From Sciurus carolinensis (taxonomy: Eukaryota; Chordata; Mammalia; Rodentia; Sciuridae): a stretch of 64,000 nt of DNA. The DNA lies in contig NC_062223.1 of NCBI RefSeq assembly GCF_902686445.1, positions 57,499,998 to 57,563,997 on the forward strand, read 5' to 3'. The notes under the pieces are model-generated. The model searched no databases, was not told where the DNA came from, and worked only from the letters and a program-made list of their open reading frames with translations. This document shows positions 1 through 9,865 of this stretch, one piece after another; within the stretch, counting starts at the first letter, position 1; the number at the start of each line of letters is the position of its first letter. The position numbers and the translations under genes are program-made.

Positions 1-145
1 GGTTATCCCCTCCCTTACTAGAGTGCTGGCTCCATCAGGATAGCACTTGACTTGTCCATCAGGGCATTCTCAGTGCCTAATACAGTGCCTTGTACACTGT
101 TGTCATCCAATAAGTTGTTTTCCAATGACAGACTGAATGCATGAA
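1..145 (+). mobile_element. L2 LINE 3'-end fragment
   Basis: The order 'ctggctccatcagg', 'cagtgcctaatacagtgcc' and a weak AATAAG/TTGTTTT end matches the 3' untranslated end of the ancient L2 LINE (the 'gctccatgagggcaggg ... cagtgcctggcacatag' pattern). It is cut by the window edge on the left. Divergence is high, as expected of a pre-placental repeat. It carries no coding capacity. Confidence 0.6.
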
Positions 146-1004
146 GGAATAATAGCAGGGGAAATGCTCAGAGCCCAGGAAACCAACCCGGAACACTTCC
201 TAGCCCAAAGTAGCCTGATGAGCTTTAGAAATGCACAGCAGACCACTCTCACAGCCCAGCCAACCCTGTGCTTCTGCCAGGAGTGCGTGGAAAGGAAGGG
301 GATCCTTTTCCTGGAAGGGGATCTTACATGACTGGGTATGTATCCTTGAGAATCTCTAGTTTTGTCACAGAGCCCTCTTCTGGGGAGTTGTTTGTGAAGA
401 GTGAAATGCTTCAATGGTGTGTCCTTTGGGTATTTGTCACCCATGAGAAACAATCCAGAGGCCCAAAGATTTCATTGGTGGCAAATAGGGGAAGAAAGAA
501 CCTCTTCTCCCCATTGCTCTACCAGTACCTCTGAGGGAAAGGCCATGCATACCAGCCAAACAAGACAAGGCAGTTTGTGGGACCCATCTCTGTGTGGGTG
601 CTGGTCTCCATGTTTAGCAGACAGAGGTAGGGTGGATATACAGGAAATGGTGATCCCTGATCTCCTGAATGCTGACATTACCTGAACGCCCTGCTGCCAC
701 TGGGCTCCTCCAAGCATGCACCTGCCTTTCTCTAAACACACCCTGTAGGTCACAGGCATGACACCTGCTCCGTTCTGGCCTCAGAAAGTTGCCTCAGTGC
801 AGACTGATCTTCTACATCTGGATGCAGGAATCTGTCACTGAGAGCATGAAACTGCTACTGAGGACCATAGAATCTTCTCTTATTAAAATGGAAATGGATT
901 TCACAGAGGTTGGCTATACAAACTGGGGATGCTTCTCTGTCTTTTGACTTCTGGCCTCGGGCATCTCTGGGGCCAGGAGAGGAAGTCTTGTATGTGTGGT
1001 ACAG
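146..1004. other. Unannotated stretch, nothing recognised
   Basis: No repeat, RNA gene, promoter or credible exon was recognised here. Open frames on both strands overlap one another, and none has codon structure or splice context suggesting a gene. Confidence 0.5.
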
Positions 1005-1170
1005 GGCTAGCTCAGTTTGGAGCCAAGAAGATCTGGTTCCAGTCTCAGATGTGGGCATTTTAACCTCCCTAAGCCTCAGTTTCCTCACCATCAATGCAAT
1101 CTTGAACACAGCACCTATAGTTTAGGATGGATGAATTAGTTATGCACATAAAGTGCCTAGCAGAGAGCTG
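1005..1170 (+). mobile_element. MIR SINE fragment
   Basis: The landmarks of a sense MIR are in order: a tRNA-related 'tctggttccagtctcag', the 'aacctccctaagcctcagtttcctcacc' core, and the 3' 'cataaagtgcctagcag' segment. Part of the core region is deleted relative to the family. Confidence 0.75.
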
Positions 1171-1227
1171 CTATCTCTGCAGCACATGGAGGACACTGGG
1201 GGGCTCCAGGCACATCTGCCCACCTCC

Positions 1228-1345
1228 CTCACACTGGAGGCTATGGGCTCTGAGGGCAGGAGCCTTGTTGTGTTCCTCTGTGTCCACTCCACTTGACCTG
1301 CCCAGAGCAAGCCCATCAGTGAGGATTTGCTGAGCTGTATCAAAT
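1228..1345 (+). mobile_element. Possible L2 3'-end fragment
   Basis: 'ggctatgggctctgagggcaggagcc' followed by 'cagagcaagcccatcagtgagg' resembles the L2 3' end pattern. The match is weak and could be chance. Confidence 0.35.
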
Positions 1346-2507
1346 TGCGAAAGACCTGAAATGAAGGGTAAATCCAACCTCAGAAACATGCAAGAGAGAA
1401 GGAAGTGACTGTATTACTGCCAGGGACATTACCATTCTGGTAATGTCAGAGCTGAAATAACAGGCTTCTGACAGTCTTTCCAGGTTGGAATCTGACTTTT
1501 GAAGGTGGCAGGGGGTGCCTCATGGGGAGAGGGAGTTCTGATTTTTTTATCTTTCAAAATTCATCACAGACACTCAGCCTAAAACACAGGGGAAAACAGA
1601 ACTGTGTTTTGACTTCTAATTTATCTTCTTAATATCCACTTCCCCGTGCCCTGGAATAGGGCCAAGGAGTCTCAAAGATCACATTTCTCCAGCGACCTTG
1701 AAAGTGTGATTCAACATCTCTTTTTGCAGTAATGAGATCTTTTAACCGAAAGTGACCATTTTATGAGGTTGATACATTACAAAAGAGCCAATAGGCAAAC
1801 TGAAGCCCTGGGTTATTAAAGTCCTGGGAAAAATCAATGTGCTCTGAAGCCAGCATCCAGCTGCAACTTAAGCAACAGTGACCCAGAGTTCAAGAAAGGT
1901 GTTTGCCAGGGACTGAGGTTGCATCCAAAAGTGCTGTTTACCCACCAAGTAGGAGCATGCTTATGGGGCCAGGGGGCCCAGTTCCTCAGAGGGGGTGGCC
2001 TGCCACTCAGGAGGGGGAATTTCACATAACTGCAACTAGCAGGGTACCCCTCAATCCCAGACTGCAGGTCTAGTCAGAACTCAAGCTCTAGGTAAGAATG
2101 AAGAATCAGAAGCAAAACTGAGTAAAAGTAAGCTACGAAGGACAGCCTGAAGGATGGAAGATGGAGACAGGGATTAGAGTCAGGGATAAGAGAGAAGAGG
2201 GGTTAATGACATGCAGAGAAAGCTCCGTGGAGGGTGTTAAGTAGGGCCAGCAGGCCTTGCCAGGGCTCCTTGTGGAAGAAGCATGGTTCCCTGGAAAGCC
2301 AGTCATGTTTAAAGGGACTAGGTCAGGCTGATGGAAGGGGAAGCCAGCAGTGCCATCTCCTAGGCCTGCTTCTCCCAGAACAGCCCTCTAGGCATCGAGG
2401 AGCTTCTGGGCACCAGGGATGCTGCAGGCATCTCTTGCACAACACCAGCAGGACATTGCTAAGGAACTCGGGACATGCACACATCCCTTTGCAGTTACAG
2501 CTCTAAA
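1346..2507. other. Unannotated stretch, nothing recognised
   Basis: No interspersed repeat or gene was recognised. Short open frames near 1834-2025 and 2234-2506 have no supporting context. Confidence 0.5.
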
Positions 2508-2512
2508 CCCAT

Positions 2513-2652
2513 TGTTATGGTTTGGATGTAAGATGTCTCCCCAAATCTCCCTTGTTATGTAAGAACATTGAGAGGTAAAATAGTTAGATAATGAGACCTG
2601 TAACCTAACCAGTGGATTAACCCACCTGATGGATTACTAATTTGAAAGGACT
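2513..2652 (+). mobile_element. MaLR-type LTR, left part (split by L1)
   Basis: It begins with TG in 'tgttatggtttggatgt', the 5' terminus typical of MST/THE1-like ERVL-MaLR LTRs, and continues to 2652, where an L1 interrupts it. The remainder of the same LTR resumes at 4681. The 5-bp CCCAT at 2508-2512 recurs at 4999-5003, consistent with the 5-bp target duplication of ERVL-type elements and bounding the whole composite. The GAAAGGACT at 2644-2652 is the left copy of the L1 target duplication. Confidence 0.7.
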
Positions 2653-3944
2653 GAGGAGGTTTCAAGATGGCGGACTAGAGGGCGGCTGCATTTCATGTTG
2701 CTCCAGGACGCAGGATTCAAAAGAGGAGATAGTGAGAGGCTTGGGACCAACTCAAAGCCGCCGGGTGAGTCTCTCCCATTGGGGAGGCGTCCCGGATGGG
2801 GCAGTAGCCCCGGAACGCAGGGAACTTTGTGAAGTAGAGTTGCTCGGCAAGACGCTCCCCCCCCCACTGGAGCGGTAAACACGGACAACTGGGATCATCG
2901 TAGAGGAGGCGGCTCAGCACAGCACTTGGACTCGGAGCAACCACTGGGGCTCCGGGCGGCTGCCTGAGGAGGAGCTGCGTGGCGAGCTGTTTGGACTCAG
3001 AGCGACCACTTCTGAACACCAGGGGGCTGCCTGGAGGAGGAGAGCGGTGGGTCACTTGGTCTCGGAGCCAACGCTCCTGAACACCCGGGGGCTACCCTGA
3101 GGAGGAGGAGGAACAGGGCGGGTCACTTGGATTCAGAGTGACTGCCTAGGGCTATGGGCGGTTGGCAGGAGGAGGAGACGCGAAGTGAGTTGCTTGAACC
3201 CCTAGTGACTGCGTCGGAACACCGGGCGGCTGTCGGGAGGAAGAGGTGTGTGGCGGGTCTCTGGGTCTCGGAGCTATTGTACAGGACTCCAGGTGGCGGC
3301 TCAGAGGAGGGGCCACATAGGCAGGCGATTAGGTGCAGAGCAGGGTCCCAGGGCCTAGGCGGCTTCTTGGTGGAAGAGCCGCACAGAGACACGCCTAGGG
3401 GCGGAGCGAAGTTTCCAGGACTGCGGGCAGATTCTCTGGGAGAGGCAGCCTAAGGAGACTCGTCTGCGAAGGGTGAGGCTCCCAGGCCCAGGAGGTAGGT
3501 CCGGGCCCCTGGGATCATTGCAGAGGAAGACAGCCCAGCCCAGGTGGTACTTGTAGATTGAGGGGAACCTCTAGGAGGGGAACTGACCTGCTAGACGTCC
3601 CCACCGGGTGAGTCTTCCCTGCCGGGTGAGGTTTTCCCACAGGGATGGTAAAACCAGAGACACAGGCTCAAACAGGCCTTGCCTCAGTCTGAAACCTAGT
3701 TCCCCTTTGGATGACCATTGGTCAACAAGTGGAGGCACCTCTGCCCACTATCAGGGAATATACCCCACCTGAGGGTCACCACCCCTAGAGAGGCAGCTTC
3801 CTTGTGGAGCTCTGCATTATCAACTTCCTCCAAGACTGCAGGCTACTGAAGGATAAGAGGGGATATACTAGCAATCTTCAGGGACATTATAAGTCAATAG
3901 AGGAAATCTGTAATATCTTAATGATCCACTGATTCCTGAACAAT
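2653..3944 (+). promoter_or_regulatory. L1 5' UTR / internal promoter
   Basis: GC- and CpG-rich 5' untranslated region preceding L1 ORF1. The CAAGATGGCGG at 2664-2674 fits the YY1 site that positions L1 transcription starts in other mammals. Its middle is built of degenerate 65-71-bp tandem units (separate entry). The minus strand has open frames of 112 codons (2717-3055) and 89 codons (3123-3392). Primate L1s have an antisense ORF0 in this region, but these frames are probably a by-product of the repeats and GC content. Confidence 0.7.
2912..3450 (+). repeat. Eight degenerate ~67-bp tandem units in L1 5' UTR
   Basis: A unit with the order 'cttggactcggagc', 'gaacaccgggcggctgcc', 'tgaggaggag' recurs. 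Its cttgga-like anchor falls at 2925, 2990, 3055, 3126, 3193, 3261, 3328 and 3393, giving spacings of 65, 65, 71, 67, 68, 67 and 65 bp. The last two or three copies are the most eroded. Mouse L1 promoters use monomers of about 200 bp; these are shorter. Confidence 0.8.
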
Positions 3945-4671
3945 ATGAGAAAACAAGGGAAGAAAATGCCCCAAACAAATCTAGATGTTACATCAATAAA
4001 ATCCAGCGACAGCATGGCAGAAGAAATGACAGAAAGGGAGTTAAGAATGTACATAATTAAAATGATCAGGGAAGCAAACGAGGAGATGAAGAGCAAATGC
4101 AGGCATTGAATGATGAGATGAAAGAGCAAATGCAGGCATTGAATGATCACACCAATCGGCAGTTAAAAGAGCAAATACATGAAGCAAAAGATCATTTCAA
4201 TAAAGTTAGAGATATTGAAAAAAAACCAAACAGAAATCCTTGAAATGAAGGAAACAATAAACCAAATTAAGAACTCCATAGAAAGCATAACCAATAGGAT
4301 AGAAGACCTGGAAGACAGAACTTCAGATATTGAAGACAAAATATTTAACCTTGAAAACAAAGTTGAACAAACAGAGAAGATGGTAAGAAATCATGAACAG
4401 AATCTGCAAGAACTATGGGATATCATAAAAAGGCCAAATTTGAGAATTATTGGGATTGAGGAAGGCTTAGAGAAACAAACCAAAGGAATGAACAATCTAT
4501 TCAATGAAATAATATCAGAAAATTTCCCAAATCTGAAGAATGAAATGGAAAATCAAGTTCAAGAGGCTTATAGGACTCCAAATACACAAAATTACAACAG
4601 ACCCACACCAAGGCACATTATAATGAAAATACCTAACATACAAAATAAAGACAGAATTTTAAAGGCTGGGA
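3945..4671 (+). pseudogene. L1 ORF1 remnant, frameshifted and truncated
   Basis: L1 ORF1 encodes an RNA-binding trimeric chaperone: N-terminal region, coiled coil, RRM and C-terminal domain. Here an ATG at 3945 opens about 50 codons, and the frame is then lost within a 33-bp direct duplication (4083-4114 and 4115-4147; the first copy lacks one A). A second shift lies in an A8 run near 4218-4225. From 4179 a 174-codon frame shows a heptad-like coiled coil (about 4200-4400: repeated I/L with E/K) and then RRM landmarks (LQELWDIIKRPNLRIIGI; TPRHIIMKIP). The frame ends by running into LTR sequence; the C-terminal domain is absent. Two single-base shifts plus truncation make it a dead copy. Confidence 0.85.
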
Positions 4672-4680
4672 GAAAGGACT

Positions 4681-4998
4681 ACTGTACTGGGTGGGAACTG
4701 TAGGCAGGTGGGGCGAGGCTGGAGGACGGGGTCATTGAGGGAGAGCCCTTGGAGATTATATACTCCTAGCTCCTCCTTGCTCTCTCTGTTTCTCTTTCCT
4801 ACCTGGCTGCCAAGAAGTGAGCCGCTTTCCTCCGCTATGCCCTTCCACCACAATGTTCTGCCTCACCTTAACCCCAGAGCATGGAGTCAGCCAACCATGA
4901 ACTGAACCTCTGGAACCGTGAGCCAAAATAAATCTTTCTTCCTCTAAGTTGTTCTTGTCAGGTATTTTGGTTACAGTGCTGAAAAACTAACTAATAAA
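4681..4998 (+). mobile_element. MaLR-type LTR, right part
   Basis: This continues the LTR broken at 2652: 'gggtgggaactgtaggcaggtgggg', a TATATA-like segment near 4756, 'gttctgcctcacctt', an 'aataaatctttcttcctct' polyadenylation signal at 4929, and the terminal 'gttacagtgctgaaaaactaact'. CCCAT at 4999-5003 repeats the 5' flank. The same family occurs in antisense at 61934-62333. Confidence 0.75.
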
Positions 4999-5094
4999 CC
5001 CATTTCAGAGGACTGATGTTGCCCTTTCTCCCTTTTTCATATTCCAGTGCAGCCCAGATGGAGCATCAGAGCTGCATGGGACCAGGCTTAACAT

Positions 5095-5220
5095 AGTTTA
5101 GTTCTCCCACTTTACAGATGGGAACACTAAGGCCCAGAGTGGAGATAGCCCTGGTGCAGTCATATGGCAAAAAAAGTGGCAAGGTTGCAGCTAGACCCCA
5201 AACCTCTTGAACTGATCTTT
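5095..5220 (-). mobile_element. MIR SINE fragment, antisense
   Basis: 'ccactttacagatgggaacactaaggcccagag' followed by 'gcagtcatatggcaa...gtggcaaggttgcagctagaccccaa' is the complement of the MIR core and tRNA-like part. Confidence 0.75.
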
Positions 5221-5479
5221 CCTCTGTGACATATAGTTCAGAGGTAATTTTGATTCAAAGTGCAATTTTTAGCTATTTTTCATTATACAATCAATGTTTG
5301 CTTATTGTGAAAAATTCGAGTATATATGCAAAAATAATAAAATGTGGAGATGATGCACTCCCCCACCCTACCACCCACAAATATTTACACACCAGTGGTA
5401 ACCACTCCTACACTGTGGCATGTGAGGGGTCAGGAGTTTAGAGCCCTGTTTCTGGAGGCAGAAAACACACAGTTTTCCC

Positions 5480-5480
<1 letters not shown>

Positions 5481-5518
<38 letters not shown>
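5481..5518 (+). repeat. (AC)19 microsatellite
   Basis: Nineteen uninterrupted AC dinucleotides, likely polymorphic in length. The open frames with His-Thr runs here are artefacts of the repeat. Confidence 0.98.
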
Positions 5519-5519
<1 letters not shown>

Positions 5520-5521
<2 letters not shown>

Positions 5522-6189
5522 CCACTGAGAATGGACTCCTCTCTACAACAACCCAGGAAGTGGTCACTCAGTCTTGATGTGCACCTCCAGAAGGAGAATG
5601 ATCCCAACAAGTAATGGAGCCCCCAGATCACCCATTAATCTCATATGAGTCAGACTGCCCTCCCTGTTAAGGATAACCGGGGAACACACTGCAGAGAGCA
5701 GACTGAGGACCAGCCAGCATGAGTGGAGACCTCCTCACCAGGTGAGATGAGATGGGAAGGAGAGCAGACTCCTGGATCCCACTGTGTAGCCAAGGTAATC
5801 CTGGATGACAGCAGGACATGGCTAGATGGTCTGAAAAATGTGGTATTTCTTCATAGGAAATGCACCTTATAGGTGGTAAACTGGTAATACATTATATACT
5901 GACCTAATTCAGGGGCGAGTCTAGGTCTCCTACATCTCACGTGCCCCCACTATATGGATGTGAATACTTTCGGGCACTCCCTCACTCGGTGGCCTTGAAT
6001 AAAAGCATAGACAACTTCTCTGCCCAACTCCTCAGCATATATAAAGCGCTTGAATGTTAGTATGGGTAGGTGCTTAAAAACACCAGATACTGTACTGACG
6101 AGCACGCCCTCGCTCCCCTGTACTTCCAACTGCTGAGATTGCTTTCTCACAATAACCATTATCATTTCTTAGAAACAACCCAGGCAGGA
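5520..6189. other. Unannotated stretch, nothing recognised
   Basis: No repeat family or gene could be recognised between the AC repeat and the next MIR. Confidence 0.45.
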
Positions 6190-6290
6190 CTCCAGGTACT
6201 TAACGTGCATTATCCCAGCTAATCATGAAATCCCAGGAGGTAGACATTACTGACCCATCATACAGATGAGGAAACTCATGATTCCTGCCT
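6190..6290 (-). mobile_element. MIR SINE fragment, antisense
   Basis: 'ggtacttaacgtgcattatcccagctaatcatgaaatcccaggaggtagacattactgacccatcatacagatgaggaaact' follows the antisense MIR core closely. Confidence 0.75.
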
Positions 6291-6746
6291 TAGGCTAACA
6301 TAAAACCTCTCCTTCTGGATTATACCTTGTGGGGTCCTGCAGGGCTGGCTCTAGTTGGAAATGAGATTCAATCTGTCACAGGAGTATCAAGGGGTGAAGG
6401 GCAGACGAGGGGCCAAAAAAGGAACAGGGGCTATAAGGTAGAGAGGCAGAAGAGGACCAGCACCAAGGACAGAGACTGAAGTAACTGCCAGGGTAATTGG
6501 TGTGTTAGGATTGCCTTCAAATGACAATCAGAAACCAGCCATGGCTCAGAGCTTGGCCCTTTTCCTTCTGAGGGCTCCATCTGCCCTGAGCACAGGGATG
6601 GGAGATGTCAGTCACCTGCCCAGCAAGTCAGTGGTGCCCCTTACTTCTGCAAAGACAATGCTTCTTGGGACAGGCCATGTGAAGGCACACCTGGCTCTGA
6701 GCAAAGGTGGAACTAGAGGCAGCTGCAGAGCAGTCACCTTGACCCT

Positions 6747-7400
6747 TGCTGTGCCTTGAACATCTTTACCAAAACTCACACTGAAGTTTAATCCTGCCAG
6801 GTGTGGTGGTATATGCCCTGTAATCCCAGCAATTCAGGAAGCTGAGGCAGGAGGATGGCAAGTTCAAGGTCAGCCTCAGCAACTGAGGCCCTAAACAACT
6901 TAGTGAGACCCTGTCTCAAAATAAAAAAAATAACAAAAGGGCTGGGGATATGGTTCAGTGGTAAAGTACCCCTGGTTCAGTTCAATTCCAAGAAAGAAAG
7001 AGAGAAAAAAAGAGAGAGAGAAAGAGAAAGAGAGAGAGAGAACGAAAGAAAGAAAGGAACAAACACACAAGCTAAATCCCCTAAGAGAGTGGAAATCAAT
7101 CTGACCATGGTATTTGGAGGTAAGACATTTGGGAAGCAACTGAAATATAAGACTGGGACCCTAATCTTTTGGGACTATGGTTTAGAAGGAGAGGAGCAGA
7201 GACCAGAGCTAGGACATCCTGTTTCACCACGAGTTGCCCTGCATTACCTTGAGATTCTGTGACTGCAGAATCCCCACCAGCATGAAGGCCCTCGCCACAT
7301 GCAACCCTCAACTTAGACTTCCCAATAGGACTGTAAGAAATAAGTATCTTTATAAGTTCCTGTGGTATTTAGTTACAGCAACAGAAAATGAACTAAGACA
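6747..7400 (+). mobile_element. MaLR LTR split by a B1-dID
   Basis: The LTR starts 'tgctgtgccttgaacatctttaccaaaactcacactgaagtttaatcc' (6747-6794) and continues after the SINE with 'ctaaatcccc...ggtatttggaggtaagacatttgggaagc', 'cagaatccccaccagcatgaaggccctcgcc', and ends 'gaactaagaca' at 7400. The flanks ACCCT (6742-6746) and ACCAT (7401-7405) are a 5-bp duplication with one change. It has the same general architecture as the LTR at 60204-60610. Confidence 0.65.
6796..7071 (+). mobile_element. B1-dID SINE with long GA-rich tail
   Basis: The 7SL-derived half (gccaggtgtggtggtatatgcc ... tgtaatcccagcaattcagg ... gaccctgtctc) is joined to an ID half (ggctggggatatggttcagtggtaaagtacccctggttc). The 3' tail has decayed into an AAAG/GA-rich microsatellite (6990-7060). 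The flanks 'tttaatcc' and 'ctaaatcc' are a plausible, imperfect target duplication. Confidence 0.9.
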
Positions 7401-7966
7401 ACCATGCCTGGGTGTTCACCGCAGACCCAACTCTCCTGGGAGTGGTTTTGTCGGAAGCAAGACTCCTCTCTGTATCCACAGCTCCCTGCACAGAGGAGGC
7501 CCTCAAAAACCACATACCAAACCACACTGAATGCATGAAGGGGACGGAGGGATGAGTGCTGTCCAAGGTAGCCGAGGTGTGGGCCTGTCTGGGCTTCCTC
7601 GACCCCCATGAAGGCCTGCATACCTATGTGCAGGCATGCTCCTGCATGTGTGGCCCACACGTGCCCACTCAGGGGCAGACCTGGACTTGTGTGTGCACAG
7701 ACATGCAGGCAGGTACATGCTCACTGGGTGTCCATGGAAACACAGCTTCACTCTTCCTTAGTGATCGCAAGGTACAGCAACTAAAGACTTTAAGACACTG
7801 TATGAAACCTAAGATACAACCATGTCCACACCCAGAATTTCATTAGAACCAGCTTCTGCTGCTTTTCCATTTCACAGATTAAGACAGGCATACCTCTAGC
7901 AAGCAGGGCTTAGCAATTTGGTGGTTTCCTGCATTTTGGCCTTCACAGAGTTAAGGATGGCTCAAA
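7401..7966. other. Unannotated stretch, nothing recognised
   Basis: No repeat or gene was recognised. Overlapping open frames on both strands at 7373-7846 reflect low stop-codon density, with no other evidence. Confidence 0.45.
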
Positions 7967-8028
7967 ACACACACACACACACACACACACATGCGTACGT
8001 GCACGTACACACACACACACACACACAC
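7967..8028 (+). repeat. Compound (AC)n with central palindrome
   Basis: Two AC arrays flank the perfect 14-bp palindrome GTACGTGCACGTAC at 7995-8008, which itself alternates purine and pyrimidine. The whole is a continuous potential Z-DNA tract with a cruciform-capable centre. Confidence 0.95.
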
Positions 8029-8144
8029 TTTTATCTAAGCTCTGGGTGGTGTGGTACCTGCCACCTGTCCTACCTCCCAGCAAGCGTTCAATTGCAGTCG
8101 CAGTGAGCCCTTTAAGCCCACAGGACACCTCTCCTCCCAATGCT

Positions 8145-8440
8145 GGGCTTTTGCCTGTGCTGTTCCCTCTGCTGGGAACGCTCCTCTCTCCCCTTTCACT
8201 CTTTAAGTCCTACTCTGCCTGAAAGTTGCAGCAGGCAAGAGACTTATCTCCCCTCCAATGCCACCAGGTCTCTGCTTGGTTGTTCCATAATTGTGAGCCC
8301 CTTTGAATACTATTATTGCTGGCACAAGGCTCTAAGCTCTGAGAGGTAAGGAGCCAAGCTACAGAGGCTAGCCTAGTGCCTGGGACAGAGTAGGTACCAG
8401 AAAATACAGAAGAAAGGAATAAAGAATGAATGAATGTCCA
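8145..8440 (+). mobile_element. L2 LINE 3' region
   Basis: 'gggcttttgcctgtgctgttccctctgctgggaacgctcct' is the hallmark L2 3' segment. Further L2-like sequence follows to 'gcctagtgcctgggacagagtaggtaccagaaaa' and a short AATG tail. Confidence 0.8.
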
Positions 8441-9639
8441 GGAGCCCCAGAAGCAGCCATTCCAAACAGTAATTCTTTAGCAGCATGGTTTTCTTTTTAA
8501 ATCAAAGGTTTCCTTTCCCACTATAAAAGCATTCTCTATACTTTAAAGCAAAATAGAAAGTGCCAGTGCCCAGAGTAACTCCAAAACAGTAAAATCATGA
8601 GGCACCATTGCCAGAGCACCCAGAAGGCTAAGGGGATGGATCACTCCCCTGGCTGTGGTGGTCAGTGGTCGTATTGGCTGGTGGGGAGTGTCACTTTCAG
8701 AAGAGTCCCAGGGTGGGTCCCCTGACCTCCTGCTCCATTCCCTCTCCCTAAGAAAGCAGAGTTTCATCTGTTGCTGTCTCTGAAAACAGTCCGGTCTCCA
8801 GTCCAAATGGAAAGAGGAGCACCTGAGAGAACACTTTGAAACATGAGACTGAAGTAGAAAAACATTTTGAAATTATAAATTCTCTTTTTCAAACAGAAGT
8901 AATAATATGAAGCAAAAAGGTTCTAGAAGCAGTTCATTTTAAATTTAAAGCAAGCAAAGTGCTACAGGGAAAGAAATAACCAGGTGCGAAAGGGAGAGAG
9001 AAAGGAAGAAAATCCAGATTAATAAGCCTGGAGGCATGGTCCAATTACATTGTCTTCTTCCTCAGATTTTTGTGTACAAAAGGTACTTTTCATTTCAAGG
9101 AGGAGGAATAAATTTTAATGTGACAGCTGATATGATTCCTATTGCAAAATTAAAACACATTTTGTCAGATTTTTTTCTATATTTTATTGACACACATATA
9201 ATTTCATACCACAGAGATAGCTCATATTTTATAAGCTCTGTAAACAGACAAAGGGATCTGTACCTTCCCTCTAAATCAGTGGAGCACAGTGGAAGGAATG
9301 GGATGGATATGTTGTAAAGTTGCAGATCAACCCATTTTAGTCAACAGCTGCAGTGGAGGACAGAAGCGTCTGGGACAAGCAGGGGAATTTTAGAGGCCTC
9401 CAAAGGTACAAGGCGGACTGGGCTTGGAGGGGGAATATGACAGACAGGCTATTTGCAGCCTTTGGGACAATGACCTGAGAAGAACAAACCTCTCGGTCTT
9501 CCTGTGGCATGCCCCTCCAGTGGGGTGTACAGAGCAAAGAGAAATGTCGCAGTCCCAGGGAGGGAAGGAGGGCTGGGGGTGATCCATGGATACTAAGTGA
9601 CAGTCAGGAGCAAGAAGCTCTGATGGACTCTTGCACAGG
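8441..9639. other. Unannotated stretch, nothing recognised
   Basis: The AT-rich part 8820-9320 and the rest hold no repeat or gene that I recognise. Confidence 0.45.
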
Positions 9640-9865
9640 AGGGTGACTATAAATAGCAATAATGAATTGTACACATCAAAAAGTTAAAAGAAAGGAGCTT
9701 TAAAATTTTTACCGTGAAGAAATGATAAATGTTTGAGAACATGGATATGCTTACCCTTATTTAAACATTACACAATGTATACATGTATTGAAACATCACA
9801 TATCATCCCATTAATATGTATGCCTTTTATGTTTTTATGTATCAATTAAAAATTAAACTTCAACG
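9640..9865 (+). mobile_element. Old L1 (L1M-type) 3' end
   Basis: 'gtgactataaatagcaataatgaattgtac', 'gaagaaatgataaatgtttgagaacatggatatgc', 'cattacacaatgtatacatgtattgaaacatcac' and 'tatcaattaaaaattaaa' follow the 3' terminal sequence of ancient L1M elements. Confidence 0.75.

Larger units (their letters stand above)
2653..4671 (+). mobile_element. L1 LINE with intact 5' end, truncated inside ORF1
   Basis: The element starts with 'gaggaggtttcaagatggcgg', the typical L1 5' terminus with a YY1-type CAAGATGGCGG. A GC-rich 5' UTR of about 1.29 kb and a broken ORF1 follow. The L1 sequence stops around 4671 within ORF1, so the end of ORF1, ORF2, the 3' UTR and the poly(A) tail are all missing. The 9-bp GAAAGGACT occurs at 2644-2652 and 4672-4680, and the sequence resumes the interrupted LTR immediately afterwards. 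This therefore looks like one insertion event rather than a later deletion. The inferred bottom-strand nick (TTTC/AA) is an accepted variant of the L1 endonuclease site, and the last L1 bases (agaaag) resemble the target, suggesting that reverse transcription was primed inside the RNA. It cannot mobilise. Confidence 0.85.

Noticed and set aside
2717..3055. Antisense 112-codon frame as an L1 ORF0
   Set aside because: ORF0 is a primate feature. Here the frame follows the tandem monomers and GC-rich composition, and there is no independent support.
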